A stretch of DNA of 64,000 nt. Source: Myotis daubentonii (taxonomy: Eukaryota; Chordata; Mammalia; Chiroptera; Vespertilionidae). Under the pieces are notes generated by a model, which was given only the letters and a program-made list of their open reading frames with translations, was not told the origin of the DNA and searched no databases. Shown one piece after another: positions 45,205 through 55,984 of this stretch. Both the position numbers and the translations under genes were made by a program. The DNA lies in contig NC_081840.1 of the NCBI RefSeq assembly GCF_963259705.1, positions 100,794,626 to 100,858,625 on the forward strand, written 5' to 3'. Positions within the stretch are counted from its first letter, which is position 1; each line of letters opens with the position of its first letter.

Positions 45205-48025
45205 ATTCAATATTCAAAATCGAAGGGAAAAAAAAAAAAAAAAGCAAAGGGAGTTTATCACTACCAAGCCAGCAATGCAACAAATGCTAAAGGGACTGGT
45301 GTAAAAAGAAGAAATAAAAAGGGAAGAAGGAACACAGGCACAAAAAAATAAATGGCTACAAACAAATACCTATCAATAATAACTTTAAACATAAACAGAC
45401 TAAATGCTCCAATTAAAAGACATCGAGTGGCTGAATGGATAAGAAAACATGAACCATATATATGCTGTCTACAAGAGACCCAACTCAGAATAAGGGACTC
45501 ACACAGACTGAAAGTGAAGGGATGGAAAAATATCTTTCAGGCAAATGGAAATGAAAAAAAGCTGGGGTAGCAATACTTATATCTGACCAAATAGACCTCA
45601 AAGTGAAGGCCATACGAAGAGATAAGGAAGGCAACTTCATAATATTAAAGGGATCAATACAACAAGAGGATATAACATATATGCACCCAATGCAGGAGCA
45701 CCCAAATACATACAAAACCTCCTGGAAAATATCAAGGGAGAGATCAATAACGATACAATCATAGTAGGGGACTTTAGTATCCCAATGACGTAACTGGATA
45801 AATCCTCTAGACAAAAAGCATCAAAGAAACTGCAATCCTAAATGACTCACTAGATCAGATTAACTTAATTGACATCTTTGGAATATTTCACCCCAAAGCC
45901 ATGGAATATACATTCTTCTCAAATGCACATGGGAATTTTCAAAGATAGACCACATATTGCATCACAGGCAAAGTCTCTCCAAATTCAAGAAGTTTGAAAT
46001 CATATCAAGCATCTTCTCAGATGACAATGGCATAATATTAGAAATAAACTACAATAAAAACAATCAAAATTCAAAAAATTGGAAACTGAATAGCATGCTC
46101 TTCAATGATTGGGTTACCAAAGAGATCAAAGAAGAAATTAAAAACATACTGGAAACGAATGACAATGAAACCACAACAATCCAAAATCTATGGGACACAG
46201 TGAAAGCAGTTCTGAGAGGGAAGTTTATAGCTCTACAGGCCTTCTTCAAAAAATAAGAAAAAATGGTAATAAATGATCTAACTCTACAACTTAAAGAATT
46301 AGAAAGAGAGCAACAAGAAAAGTCTAGAGTGAGCATAAGGAAGGAGATTATATAGATCAGAGCAGAAATAAATGACATAGAGGACAAAAAACAATATAAA
46401 AGATCAATGAAACCAAGAACTGGTTTTTTTGAAAGGATAAACAAGGTTGATGAATCTCTCACCAAGAAGGCTCACCAAGAAGCAAAGAGAGAGGACGCAA
46501 ATAAACAAAATCAGAAGTGAAAGAGGTAAAATAAGAACAGACCCCACAGAAATACAAAGGATTGTAAAAAATACTATGAACAAATCTATTCCAACAAACT
46601 TGACAACCTAAAGGGAATGGACATATTCCTAGAAAAATATAACCTTCCAAAACTCATTTGAAGCAGTCATCAAAAAGCTTCCAGCAAACAAAAGCCTGGG
46701 GCCGGATGGCTTCACAGTGGAGTTTTACCAAATATTCAAAGAACTAAAACCTATCCTCCTCAGACTATTGCAAAAAAATCAAGAGAAAGGAACTTTTCCA
46801 AGTTCATTCTATGAACCCAGCATTACCCTAATACCAACATCAGATAAAGACAACACAAAGAAGGAGAATTACAGGCCAATATACCTCATGAACACAGATG
46901 CCAAAATCCTCAACAAAATTCTGGCAAATCGGATCCAGCATTACATCAGAAAGATCATACACCATGACCAAGTAGGATTTATCCTGGGGATGCAAGGATG
47001 GTACAATATCTGCAAATCAATAAATGTGATACATCACATAAACAAATTGAGAGATAAAAATCACATAGTCATATCAAGTAATGCAGGAAAAGCATTTGAC
47101 AAAATCCAACACCCTTTCTTGATAAAACACCCTCAGCAAAGCTGGAATAGAGGGATCATACCTCAACATAATAAAAGCCATATATGACAAACCTGTAGCC
47201 AACATCATACTCAATGGGCAAAAACTAAAGCCATTTCACCTAAGAACAGGAACAAGACAGGGATGCCCACTCTCACCACTTCTGTTTGACAAAGTACTGA
47301 AAGTGATTGCCATAGTGATCAGAGAAGAAGAAGAAATAAAAGGTATCCAAATTGGAAAAGAAAAAGTAAAACTGTCATTATTTGGAGATGACATGATACT
47401 GTATAGAAAACCCTAAAGACTCCATAAAAAAATTATTATACTTAATAAATGAATTTGGCAATGTAGCAGGATACAAAATTAACATCCAGAAATCTATGGC
47501 ATTGTTATACACCAATAATGAACTTACAGAAAGAGAGATTAAAAAAAACAATCCCATTTACCATTGCACCAAAACAAATTTAAGATACCTAGGAATAAAC
47601 TTAACTAAGGAGGTAAAAGACCTGTACTTGGAAAACTACAAGACACTGAAAGAAGAGATAGGGGAAGACATAAACAGATGGAAGAACATACGGTGTTCAT
47701 GGATTGGTAGAATCAACATCATTAAAATGTCCATACTACCCAAAGCAATCTACAGATTCAATGCAGTCCCCATTAAAATACCAATGGCATATTTCATAGA
47801 CCTAGAACGAACTCTCCAAAAATTCATCTGGAATAAAAATTGACTGAATAGCTGCAGCAATCCTGAGAAAGAACAAAGTAGGAGGGGTCAACCAAAGGAC
47901 TTGTAGGCATGCATATAAGCATAATCAATGGACACAGACACTAGGGAGGGGTGAAGGCTCAAGTGGGGGGGGGCAATGGAGGGATAAAGACACATATGTA
48001 ATACCTTAATCAATAAAGAAAAAAA
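45205..48025 (+). mobile_element. L1 with truncated 5' end and ORF2-to-3'UTR deletion
   Basis: Begins in the last codons of ORF1, has ORF2 from ATG 45352, and jumps at about 47880 (gaacaaagtagg|aggggtcaacc) from mid-ORF2 to the 3' UTR, ending ccttaatcaataaag. It lacks copies A and B's deletion after the RT (reads gaagacataaac). Confidence 0.9.
45352..47880 (+). pseudogene. L1 ORF2, frameshifted
   Basis: Endonuclease N-terminus (LNINRLN, CCLQETQ) is open to 45570. Breaks follow near 45545, 45700 and 45790. RT pieces are at 46717-47187 and 47496-47843. The active-site region reads FGDDM (about 47382) where the intact motif is FADDM. Confidence 0.9.
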
Positions 48026-48029
48026 TTAT

Positions 48030-48640
48030 TTGCCCATATACATGTCATTTTATTTCTGGGCTCTCATTCTGTTTCATTTGTCTGTGTGTCTGTTTTTCTG
48101 CCAATACAATGCTGTTTTGATTATTATAGCTCTGTAGTATATTTTGAAGTTAGGTAGTGTGATAACTTTGGCTCCATTCTTTTTTCATAGGATTGCTTTG
48201 GGTATTTATGGTTCAATACAAATCTGATAATTTTTTGTCCTATTTCTTTAGAAAATTACATTAGGATCTTGAGGGGGATTGCCTTAAATCTGTATATTGT
48301 TTTGGGTAATATGGCCATTTTAACTGTGTTGATTCTTCCAATCTATGAACATGGAATATCTTTCTATTTCATTGTGTCTTTTTTTGTCTATTTTAATAAT
48401 GCTGTGTAGTTTTCAGTATATAGGTCCTTCACATCTTTTATTAAGTTTATTCCTAGGTATTTTATCCTTTTGGCTGCAATTGCAAAAATAATTGTGTGTT
48501 TTTTCCATTTTTTTCCTGAAGTTGCATTGTTAGTATATAAAGAAGGCATAAACTTTTTGTATATTGATTTTGTATACTGTAACTAGGCTGTATTTGTTTT
48601 TTGTTTCTAATAGTTTTTGGTGGTGAAAATTTAATTGAAG
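48030..48640 (-). mobile_element. Ancient L1 ORF2 fragment, antisense
   Basis: The plus strand shows the familiar antisense L1 text (ctgttttgattattatagct, gattcttccaatctatgaac, tttattcctaggtatttta). It is more diverged than the neighbouring L1s. Confidence 0.8.
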
Positions 48641-48794
48641 GACTGTACATAAAAATTTAGATGCCATTATTGATATCTATGTTTCAGAAAAAAGAAATTT
48701 GTAAGAATAAGAAAAAGAGGGTGTCAAAGACACAGGTCATTTCTTGGCAGTGGGGCAGACGGAGAAGCCAGGAGAGGTTGTGGGTATATAATAA

Positions 48795-49430
48795 CTAGAG
48801 GCCCGGTGCACAAAAATTTGTGCACTCGGGGGGGGGGGGGGAGAAGGGGGTCCCTCAGCCTGGCTTGTGCCCTCTCGCAGTCTGGGATCCCTCGGGAGAT
48901 AACGACCTGCTGGCTTAGGCCTGCTCCCGGATGGCAGAGGGCAGGCCCAATCCCTAGGTGCAGCCCCTGGTCTGGCTCAGAACAGGGCCAATTGGGGAGT
49001 TGGGGCACCGCCCCCTGTCATGCACAGAGCAGGGCGGATTGGGAGATTGTGATGCCACCCTCAGTCACACTCAGGGTAGGGCCAATTGGGGGGTTGGGGC
49101 ACCGCCCCCTGTCACACTCAAGGCAGGGTCGATGGGGAGGTTGCGGTGCCACCCCCTGTCACGCACAGAGCAGGGCCAATCAGGGGGTTGGGGCGCTGCC
49201 CCCTGTCATGCACAGAGCAGGGCCGTCAGGGGGTTGGGGCGCCTTCCCCTGTCACAAACAGAGCAGGGCAGATAGGGAGGTTGTGGCCCCGGCCCCTGTC
49301 ACACACAGAGCTGCAGGGCGATCAGGGGGTTTGGGTGCTGCCCCCTGTCACACTGATCCCGGTGCTGGGAGGCCTCTCAGCTCCGCTGATCCCGGTGCTG
49401 GGAGGCATATTTCCCTTTTACTATATAGGA
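48795..49430 (-). mobile_element. Non-autonomous Helitron with internal minisatellite
   Basis: The 3' CTAG at 48795 follows a flanking A on the plus strand. The 5' end TCCTATATAGTAAAAGG is at 49430. The centre (48975-49353) is a tandem array of about 55-bp units. Confidence 0.9.
48975..49353. repeat. Minisatellite inside Helitron, about 55-bp units
   Basis: About seven imperfect units of the form ...cagagcagggccaat(c/t)(a/g)ggggg / ttggggc(a/g)c(c/t)gccccctgtcac.... Units differ by substitutions and small indels. Confidence 0.88.
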
Positions 49431-49979
49431 TAGAGGCCTGGTGCATGGGTGGGGCTGGCTGGTTTGCCCTGAAGGGTGTCCTGGATCAGGGTGGGGTTCC
49501 CCACTGGGGTGCCTGGCCAGCCTGGGTGAGGGGATGATGGCTGTTTTCAGGCTGGGACTGAAGCTCCCAACTGCTCCTTTTTTCTTTTTTTTCTGGGCCA
49601 GCTTTAGCTCTGAGGCTCCAGCTCTTAGGCATCTGCTGCTGAAAGCAGGTATCTGGTTTGTTTAGGTTCTATAATAGAAACTCTGTATCAATTCCAGCTC
49701 TGAGATCCTGGCTTGCTGAAAGCAGGTTTCTGGGGTTTTGTTTAGCTTCTATATTTGTTACAATGTTTTTTTAAACTGCAGGCTCAGAGGCCTGCAGTGG
49801 CAGGCGGGGAACGTTGGAGTCCTCCGTCACTGAATCAAGCAATCCTCATGTTAGTTTCAAGCTGCCTGGCTTCCGGCCGCCATCTTGGTTGGCAGTGAAT
49901 TTGCATATTGCCCTGATTAGCCAATGGGAAGGGTAGCAGTCGTACGCCAATTACCATGTTTCTCTTTTATTAGATAGGA
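49431..49979 (-). mobile_element. Second Helitron, head-to-tail with the first
   Basis: The minus-strand 5' end TCCTATCTAATAAAAGAG (49979) follows a flanking A. The 3' terminus reads ggcctcTA and is directly followed by the TCC of the Helitron at 49430. The interior has 'ggccgccatcttggttgg', a YY1-like motif. Confidence 0.85.
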
Positions 49980-50646
49980 TGAGTCTTTATTGTAGAAGCC
50001 AGTGGCTACATAGCCATCAGACAAAATATTCCTTTACAGCAAAGTCTCATATACAGACAGGCATCTGGACGCCGGCTGGTGAATGGATACAACTTTCTCA
50101 CAAAGCATCATTAGTCTGTACCCACAGCTATTATCTGAGCAGCTGCACGCTGCCCCTTAGACTCACTACCTCACATCATAGCAGTACCTAAGCTCTCTAG
50201 CTCAGCAGTTTCTTCTGTCTCTCCTGTCCAGCACACTGGCTGGATAACATGGCAGCTATATCTGAGCTCTTAGCCTTCCATCATTGCAGTGTCAGCTCTC
50301 AGCTCCTTCTGAGCTCTCCTCTTTCCTGCACACATAGGAGTTACATTCTCTGTGCCCATTTTCTCACTTCTCTGAGCTCTCTAGCTTCTGCTCTACCCAG
50401 CTGCTTTCTCTCTCTGCTCTCTAGCCTCTCTCTGGTCAGTAACCTGTATATATTCCAGAGACAAAGAAGGCTAGTTGCCAACAGTGACATCAATCATTTG
50501 GGTTACAGAAGGGCACAGTGTACCATATGTCCTTGCACCCCCTCGTGGTATCTTGGCCTGATTATGATTCTCTGGCTCAGAGTCCTTGAACATCCCATTT
50601 AGGCTCATGCCAGAACATCCTTGAACATCCCAGTATATGAATAACA
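49980..50646 (-). mobile_element. Probable ERV LTR, antisense
   Basis: The minus strand runs TGTTATTCATATAC ... caataaagactca, i.e. TG...CA ends. TATA-like gaatatatacagg is near 50450 and the poly(A) signal is at about 49988. Purine-rich 'gagagctcagag' repeats lie between them. No clear TSD; the Helitron pair abuts one end. Confidence 0.5.
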
Positions 50647-50829
50647 AGGCCTCTGTGCTCTCATTGGCGTGGTTCTCACAGAGGGTCCTCTAGGACCCCT
50701 CCCTTGGTCCAGAGATCAAACCCTGCCCCCGCCTCACCTGGAGCACCCTCCCCCTCACCACACCTGGTCTTCCTCATGTCCCTGCCCTCAGTTGGGTGGT
50801 GAGCAGGCCCTGCTCCTGCTTTCTCACCC

Positions 50830-50925
50830 CTGGCAAGCTTTGGACAGATCATTTAACCTTGGTTTTATTGCTATTATCAGTAAATATGGGGCTAAAGTAC
50901 ATAATTACTTCTATGTTGCCTAGCT
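50830..50925 (+). repeat. MIR-like fragment
   Basis: 'gcaagctttggacagatcat...ttaaccttgg...aaatatggggctaaagtac' resembles the sense MIR core. Confidence 0.5.
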
Positions 50926-51734
50926 ATAAAATTTTATAGTTATCAAATGTGAAAATTGGGGAGCATTACTGATTTTTCAGAATATTGCATTAACTAACAA
51001 TACATCAGTTTCACTCTGCTCCTATGATAAAAAAAAAAAAAAGAAAAAGAATTCTAATAGGCAATGGGGTAAAGAATAGCTTAGTGCAGAAAGAGGGAAG
51101 CTTCCTGTTTGTTACTGAAGCATAAGCTTCCTATTTGTCACGTCCTCAGTCTGGCTGTGTAATGCAAAACCCAGGTAGGAAAGAAAGAAGAGAACAAATT
51201 TTGTGTCTTTGTTTTTTTATTTCTCTGTTTTTGTTAGACAAATGGGAGGGGGGTGTAGTGGTTAGGGGGAATGTTAGGTAACAAAGAATGTGTGTGAATA
51301 AGAGCATAAAATTAAGAAAGCCTTTTTTGAAATCTTGGGAAAATTATTCTTTACTGTAACAAAAATGAAGCAGAATTTACAATTCAATGACCTGTAATAA
51401 TAAAATTAAACACAAAATATTTTTTATTGATTAAAGTACTGACCAACTAAGAGCCAAATAATAAAATTAATGAAAACACAAAAGGTCTTTTTAATGAATG
51501 AAGTAATAATTATTCTTAATAACAAACTTTCATCAAAGATTGAAAGAGGAAAAAAAGAAGCACGACACTAGTAAAACAGAAGTAACAGAAAATGTATATA
51601 ATGGTGTTGCTGATGACAGGAATGGATTAATTCAACAAAGAGTGCACAAACTGATAACCAGCAATTTCCTACTATGGAGAATGAAGATTCTGATAGGTAA
51701 GCTTATAGTAATATTTAACGGTAGATAATTGTTA
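50926..51734. other. Unrecognised AT-rich stretch
   Basis: No diagnostic repeat or gene. Contains an A-run (51031-51042) and several TTA-rich segments. Confidence 0.4.
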
Positions 51735-51960
51735 TCCTATATAATGATAGAAGAATATGCGAATTAGTCCAGGACGCCCTCACTGGTAACAACCAGCAGG
51801 AGCGGGTGGGCACGGCTGTGTGCTGCATGAGACCGGGGGATGTGAGGCTGCGTCAAATAAAATAAAATTTGTCCACATGCCCGATTACACAATAAATCTC
51901 AATGATTACACAATATTGATTACACAATAAACTTATTTTCACCGAAAAAAATAACTTCAT
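51735..51960 (+). mobile_element. Helitron 5' end without a visible 3' end
   Basis: TCCTATATAATGATAGAAG...atatgcgaatt after a flanking A is a standard HeliBat 5' terminus. A 'gattacacaata' motif is repeated three times (51882-51930). No CTAG-type terminus is found before the TMBIM4 fragment or the SINEs beyond it. Confidence 0.7.
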
Positions 51961-52297
51961 TTAAAGATGCCCCAGTAAGGCTGCTGAGGCTTTCATCTGT
52001 CCCTTTCTACACCAAAGATGACAGGGTTCAAGAAGGAAGGACTCCAGTTTCGTTTTCTCAGCACCCAGCTGGGAGGCCTCCGTGGGGCGGCTCTCCTCTC
52101 TGAGCCCTGCACAGGACCTGCGCTCTGCTCCAGCCCAGGAGCCCTGAAGAGAGGCAGAGCAAAGTGCTTTCCCTCCGGGACCCCGCTCTCCTTGGGAGTC
52201 CAGCACGGAGGGCGCTCTCCCTGGGAACCCAGAAATCTGTCTCCAGGGGTGACTGTGCAGCAGCCAGGCCTGGCAAACCACGTAGAGGGCGACCTAC

Positions 52298-52394
52298 CCA
52301 TGTGGATGTGTATGCTGGCAGAGGCCATGCAGCTGTCATAGTTGAAGTCATCCTCGATGGAGGACCAGAGGTAGCGGGGATCGGAGTCGGCCAT
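52298..52394 (-). pseudogene. TMBIM4: TMBIM4 exon 1 fragment (decayed, with intron flank)
   Basis: From ATG at 52394 the minus strand reads [19 protein letters not shown] and then [12 protein letters not shown], matching the N-terminus of TMBIM4 (Lifeguard-4/GAAP), a multi-pass Golgi/ER protein. The coding part is 97 nt, ends ATGG and is followed at once by GTAGGT, a splice donor in the right place, so intron sequence is present and this is not a cDNA retrocopy. Upstream sequence (to about 52440) looks like the 5' UTR, and intron-like sequence continues down to about 52000. Several replacements fit CpG decay (for example Arg to Trp and Arg to His). The rest of the gene is absent. It lies just 3' of a Helitron 5' end and antisense to it. 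Confidence 0.85.
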
Positions 52395-52469
52395 GTCAGC
52401 AATGGAACCCCAGGTCCCCGCGAAATGATTAGAGCACTTGGACCTCAGTGGTGCTTGGTCACTTCCTGA

Positions 52470-52545
52470 GCAGCAGTCACCCTGACTGGGGATCAAACCC
52501 GAAACCTAAGTAGGTGCCCTGACAGAATGAAACCCAAACCTTTGC
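52470..52545 (-). mobile_element. SINE head fragment
   Basis: 'ggggatcaaacccgaaacc...gtaggtgccctgac' is an antisense tRNA-like B-box region without a tail. Confidence 0.55.
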
Positions 52546-52639
52546 TGTGGCAGAGGAGCTCCGGCCCACAGCAGGGGCCAGGGAAGCCAGAGGGGTTTTG
52601 TTGAGGGGCCCTGACAGGCAGCTCCCAGTGCTGTGGGTT

Positions 52640-52800
52640 AGAACCTCCTCCTGATATAGCAAGGTTGCGGGTTGGATCCCTGGTCAGGGCACAGACAAGA
52701 AGCAACCAAAGAGAGCATAATAAGTGGAACAACACACTGGTGTTTCTCTTGTTCCCTTCCTCTCTCTAAAATAATCAATCAATAAAAATTAAAATAAAAA
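52640..52800 (+). mobile_element. tRNA-derived SINE (second head type)
   Basis: 'gcaaggttgcgggttggatccc' B-box region, 'aataagtggaacaacacact' and 'tctctaaaataatcaatcaa' tail, similar to 38932-39095. Confidence 0.75.
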
Positions 52801-52884
52801 ATAAACCCTCTGGCTTGCAGAGTTGCTAAAACAGTTAGAAAGCGAAGTCCCATTCCTTTCCGTTCATTCAACAAATACTTCATA

Positions 52885-53651
52885 TGCTCCTTCAATAATC
52901 ACTCTGGAGATGGGTATTTGTTTGTAGCTCCCAGCAGGAGATACACAGAGATCTGCAGATTCCTCCTCTTTGTTTGGAGTTTGAAAGTGCCCAGACGAGG
53001 CCCAGCTGTGAAGCAAGGCAGGCTGCTGCTGCAGGGCCTTGGGCCTTGTTTTGGAAGCTCTGGGGCTCTCTGACCCAGCTGCAGTTTGACAGGTTTTATC
53101 CTGAGCAAAGACAGGCCATTCATATGCAAATGCCAATGCGCACAGCTTGGGTGGGGTTGTAAATTGGGTGGGTTGTGGTCTCTGGGAATCACCAGGGCAG
53201 AGCAAACAGCAATGGCTGCCAGTCAGCCCTGCTCTGGAGAAGTCCCCGGGTCTCTGCATCCCCCAACCCTGTGCAGAAACAATAATCACTGTAAGCACCT
53301 TTGTGAGAAAGCTTCCCTTGTGTTCCTGTCCCGATGCCAGACAGTCCAGTTTCTCCCCGTATGTGTCTGGGTCCTCCAGAGTCTCGCCCAGAACTGGAGT
53401 TCAGAGCAAGCGGGAGCTGTATCTCCCTCCCAATTAAAAGAGCAGCACATCCAGGTGCCCGAATTTTCCACGCCTCTGCACCTCTTACCAGTCCCAATGC
53501 GCCTTCTTCACCTCTCTAATTGTGGAACTTCCACTCAGCCAGCTTTCCCGCAGTTCTGGGTGGTTGTTGTTCTGCCTTTTAGTTGTAATTTTGATGTGGT
53601 TGTGAGAGGCAGCAAGTATAGGTGTTTACCTCTGCTGCCATCTTGGTTCTC
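52885..53651 (-). mobile_element. HAL1 5' UTR fragment, old
   Basis: The minus-strand start gagaaccaagatggcagcag (53651) and the GC-rich body follow the 5' UTR of the other HAL1s. It ends before ORF1. Confidence 0.82.
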
Positions 53652-53679
53652 CCTTTTCTCATTACTTTTACTACCTTAT

Positions 53680-54990
53680 GTATGCTAAGGATCTTCAAAT
53701 TTATATCTCCACCCCAGATCTCTCTCCTTAATTCTAGACCTATATATCAGACTGCCTATTTGATATCTCATTTTGGATAGCTCTTAGGTATTTTACAAAC
53801 TTAAGATGTCCAAAATCTAAAAGAACTACTGATATCCTTTCTCATACCTGCCCTGTTTAAGTTTAATAACAACCTCCAATTGCTCTGCCAGAAACTTGGT
53901 GTCATCCTCAACTCCTTTTTCTCTCTCCTACACCTCACATCTAGTCTGTCAGAAAATCTTACCAGTTACCTTCAAAATATATCCAGAAGCCATTCACATC
54001 TTCCAGGCCCAGGTCACTATCATCTGCTTTCTCGATTAGCTTAATAGTCGCCTACATAATTGATTTTCTTCCTTCTTTCATTTCTTTCTTTCTTCCCTTT
54101 TCTCTCCCTTCCCTCTTTTTTTTACATTCTTTCCACTAATTCTACTCTTTCTATCAATTCTATTTTTTTTAATCCTCACCAAAGATATTTTTTCCATTAA
54201 TCTTTAGAGAGAGTTGGACAGGAGAGAGGGAGAGAGGGAAAGAAGGAGAGAGGGAGAGAGGGAGAGAGAGAATAAGAGAGAGAGAAAGAGAGAGATGTAA
54301 GAGAGACACATTGATTGGTTGGCTCCTGCACGTGTCCTTGATCAGGAATTGAACCCAAAACTCTTTGGTCTGCAAGTCAATGCTCTAACAGCTGAGCCAA
54401 ACTAGCCATGGCTTCCATCAATTCGAAGCACAGTGGCCGTATTAAATAATAGATTATGCTGTTCGTCTGCTCAAAACCTGTCTCCCATTTCACTAAGAGT
54501 GCATGCCAGATTCTTCCTAATACCTAGAAGGCTTTACATAATCTGTTCCTCTCAGATCTCTATCTCTGACTTAAACTTCTATTCTTTATCTCTTTCACTC
54601 TATTCCAATCACATTAAATTTCTCACTATTCCTAAATGCTCCAAGCATACGTCTGTAATTGCGGTTGATTCAGTCTGGAATGCTTTTCCCTCTTATGGCA
54701 CGCTCTTTCCATTCCAATAGTTCTTTACTGAAAAGCCACTTAGCCAGCCTATATTTTACCAACCCTTCCTCCCACAACACTTCAAATTTTCATTTCTCTG
54801 CTTTAGTTTTTCTCTTCTAGCAAGCTGTATATTTTGCCTATTGAGTTTATTGTTAGTGTGTGTTTACTAGTACTTCCCTCTCAAGGCTAGGTAGGATTTT
54901 TGTCTGTTCACTGCCATACAGTCTCAGTGCTTAGAAAAGGGCCTAGCAAGCATACAGTACTACACAAATATTTATTGAGTAAATGGAGTT
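53680..54990 (+). mobile_element. L2 LINE 3' region
   Basis: The plus strand follows the L2 text: 'cttggtgtcatcctcaactc', 'caaaatatatccagaa', 'ctgctcaaaacctgtctccc', 'tctggaatgcttttccctct', 'atatttattgagtaaatgg'. It is split by an antisense SINE at 54195-54418. Confidence 0.85.
54195..54418 (-). mobile_element. VES-like SINE, antisense
   Basis: GA-rich tail complement (54205-54300), 'gacacattgattggttggct', 'ggaattgaacccaaaactc' and 'agctgagccaaactagccat'. Confidence 0.87.
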
Positions 54991-55290
54991 TAATGTATGT
55001 GTATTGTTTTAAACATTATGTAAATTCTTAAACAAGACACAAGTTTGATGTGGAATCATTCTGACAGTTATACCTGTCAGTTATGTGCATTTTAAATATT
55101 CTTTTTGGCTCTTTCTAGTAAATGCTATTTTTTCCACGAATGTTTTACCATTTAAGAAGAAAAGCCCAATATTGTGGTTGCTCACCACTTTTTATTGGTA
55201 TTTGTTGTAGTTTTAATTATAGTGAAATGGATCGAAGGAATAGCAAACTTCATTTATATTTTATTAAGAAATACAAAATAGAGGAGAACC

Positions 55291-55301
55291 AAGATGGCGG
55301 C
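55291..55301 (+). promoter_or_regulatory. YY1-like site at HAL1 5' terminus
   Basis: AAGATGGCGGC eight bases from the element start. Confidence 0.6.
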
Positions 55302-55951
55302 ATAGGCTAACGCAGGAGTTTGCTGCTTTGAACAACTACTTCAAAAGTGAAACTAAAACACGGAACGGACATCACCCAGAACCACAGGAACGCTGGCTGA
55401 GTGGAAGTCCTACAACTAGGAGGAAAGAGAAACGCATACGGACACTCAGAGGAGGCGCAGTGCTGAAGTCAAATTCTGAGGTGGGAGTGCGTGGAGTGGG
55501 CTGGCGGCGGAGGGCGTGGTTGGCGTTTTCAATCGGGAGGGAGTCACAGACTCTGAGCTCCAGATACGGGAGAGTCTTTAGGGACCCAGACTCAAACGGG
55601 AGAAGCGGGACTGTCTGGCTTCGGTCAGAGCGAGTGCAGCTTTCTCTCCGAGGTGTGCAGCGGTTGCTGGGACTCAGAGAGGCAGAGCCCCTGAGGACAG
55701 GACTGAAAGCCGCCATAACTGCTCTCTCCGGCCCACCCTGTTGATCCTGTGCGACCCGCCCCGCCCAAGCCCTGCACAGAGGCATTTGCCGGATAGCCTC
55801 AGGCAAAGGCTAGATTAGCACCTCCCTAGAGGACAAAAGTTCTCTCTCTGCAGACACAGCTGATTCTCACAGCCACTTGGCCTAGAGGTCAAACCCTCCC
55901 TGGTTTTTTGCTTCAACAATCAAGGCTTAATTACAAGACTGCGAACAAAGA

Positions 55952-55965
55952 CCACTAGGGGGTGC
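55952..55965 (+). promoter_or_regulatory. CTCF-core-like motif in HAL1 5' UTR
   Basis: CCACTAGGGGGTGC about 20 bp before the ORF1 ATG. Confidence 0.4.
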
Positions 55966-55984
55966 ACCAAGAAAGCATAACAAA

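Noticed and set aside
48975..49353. CRISPR-like regular repeats
   Set aside because: Units are tandem and contiguous with no unique spacers, and lie inside a mammalian Helitron.
52298..52394. Functional TMBIM4 locus
   Set aside because: Only exon 1 is present, with several replacements at conserved sites, embedded in repeats; no further exons are found in the remaining window.
53086..53688. 200-aa ORF on the plus strand
   Set aside because: Lies antisense in a decayed HAL1 5' UTR and the following L2; no homology recognised.
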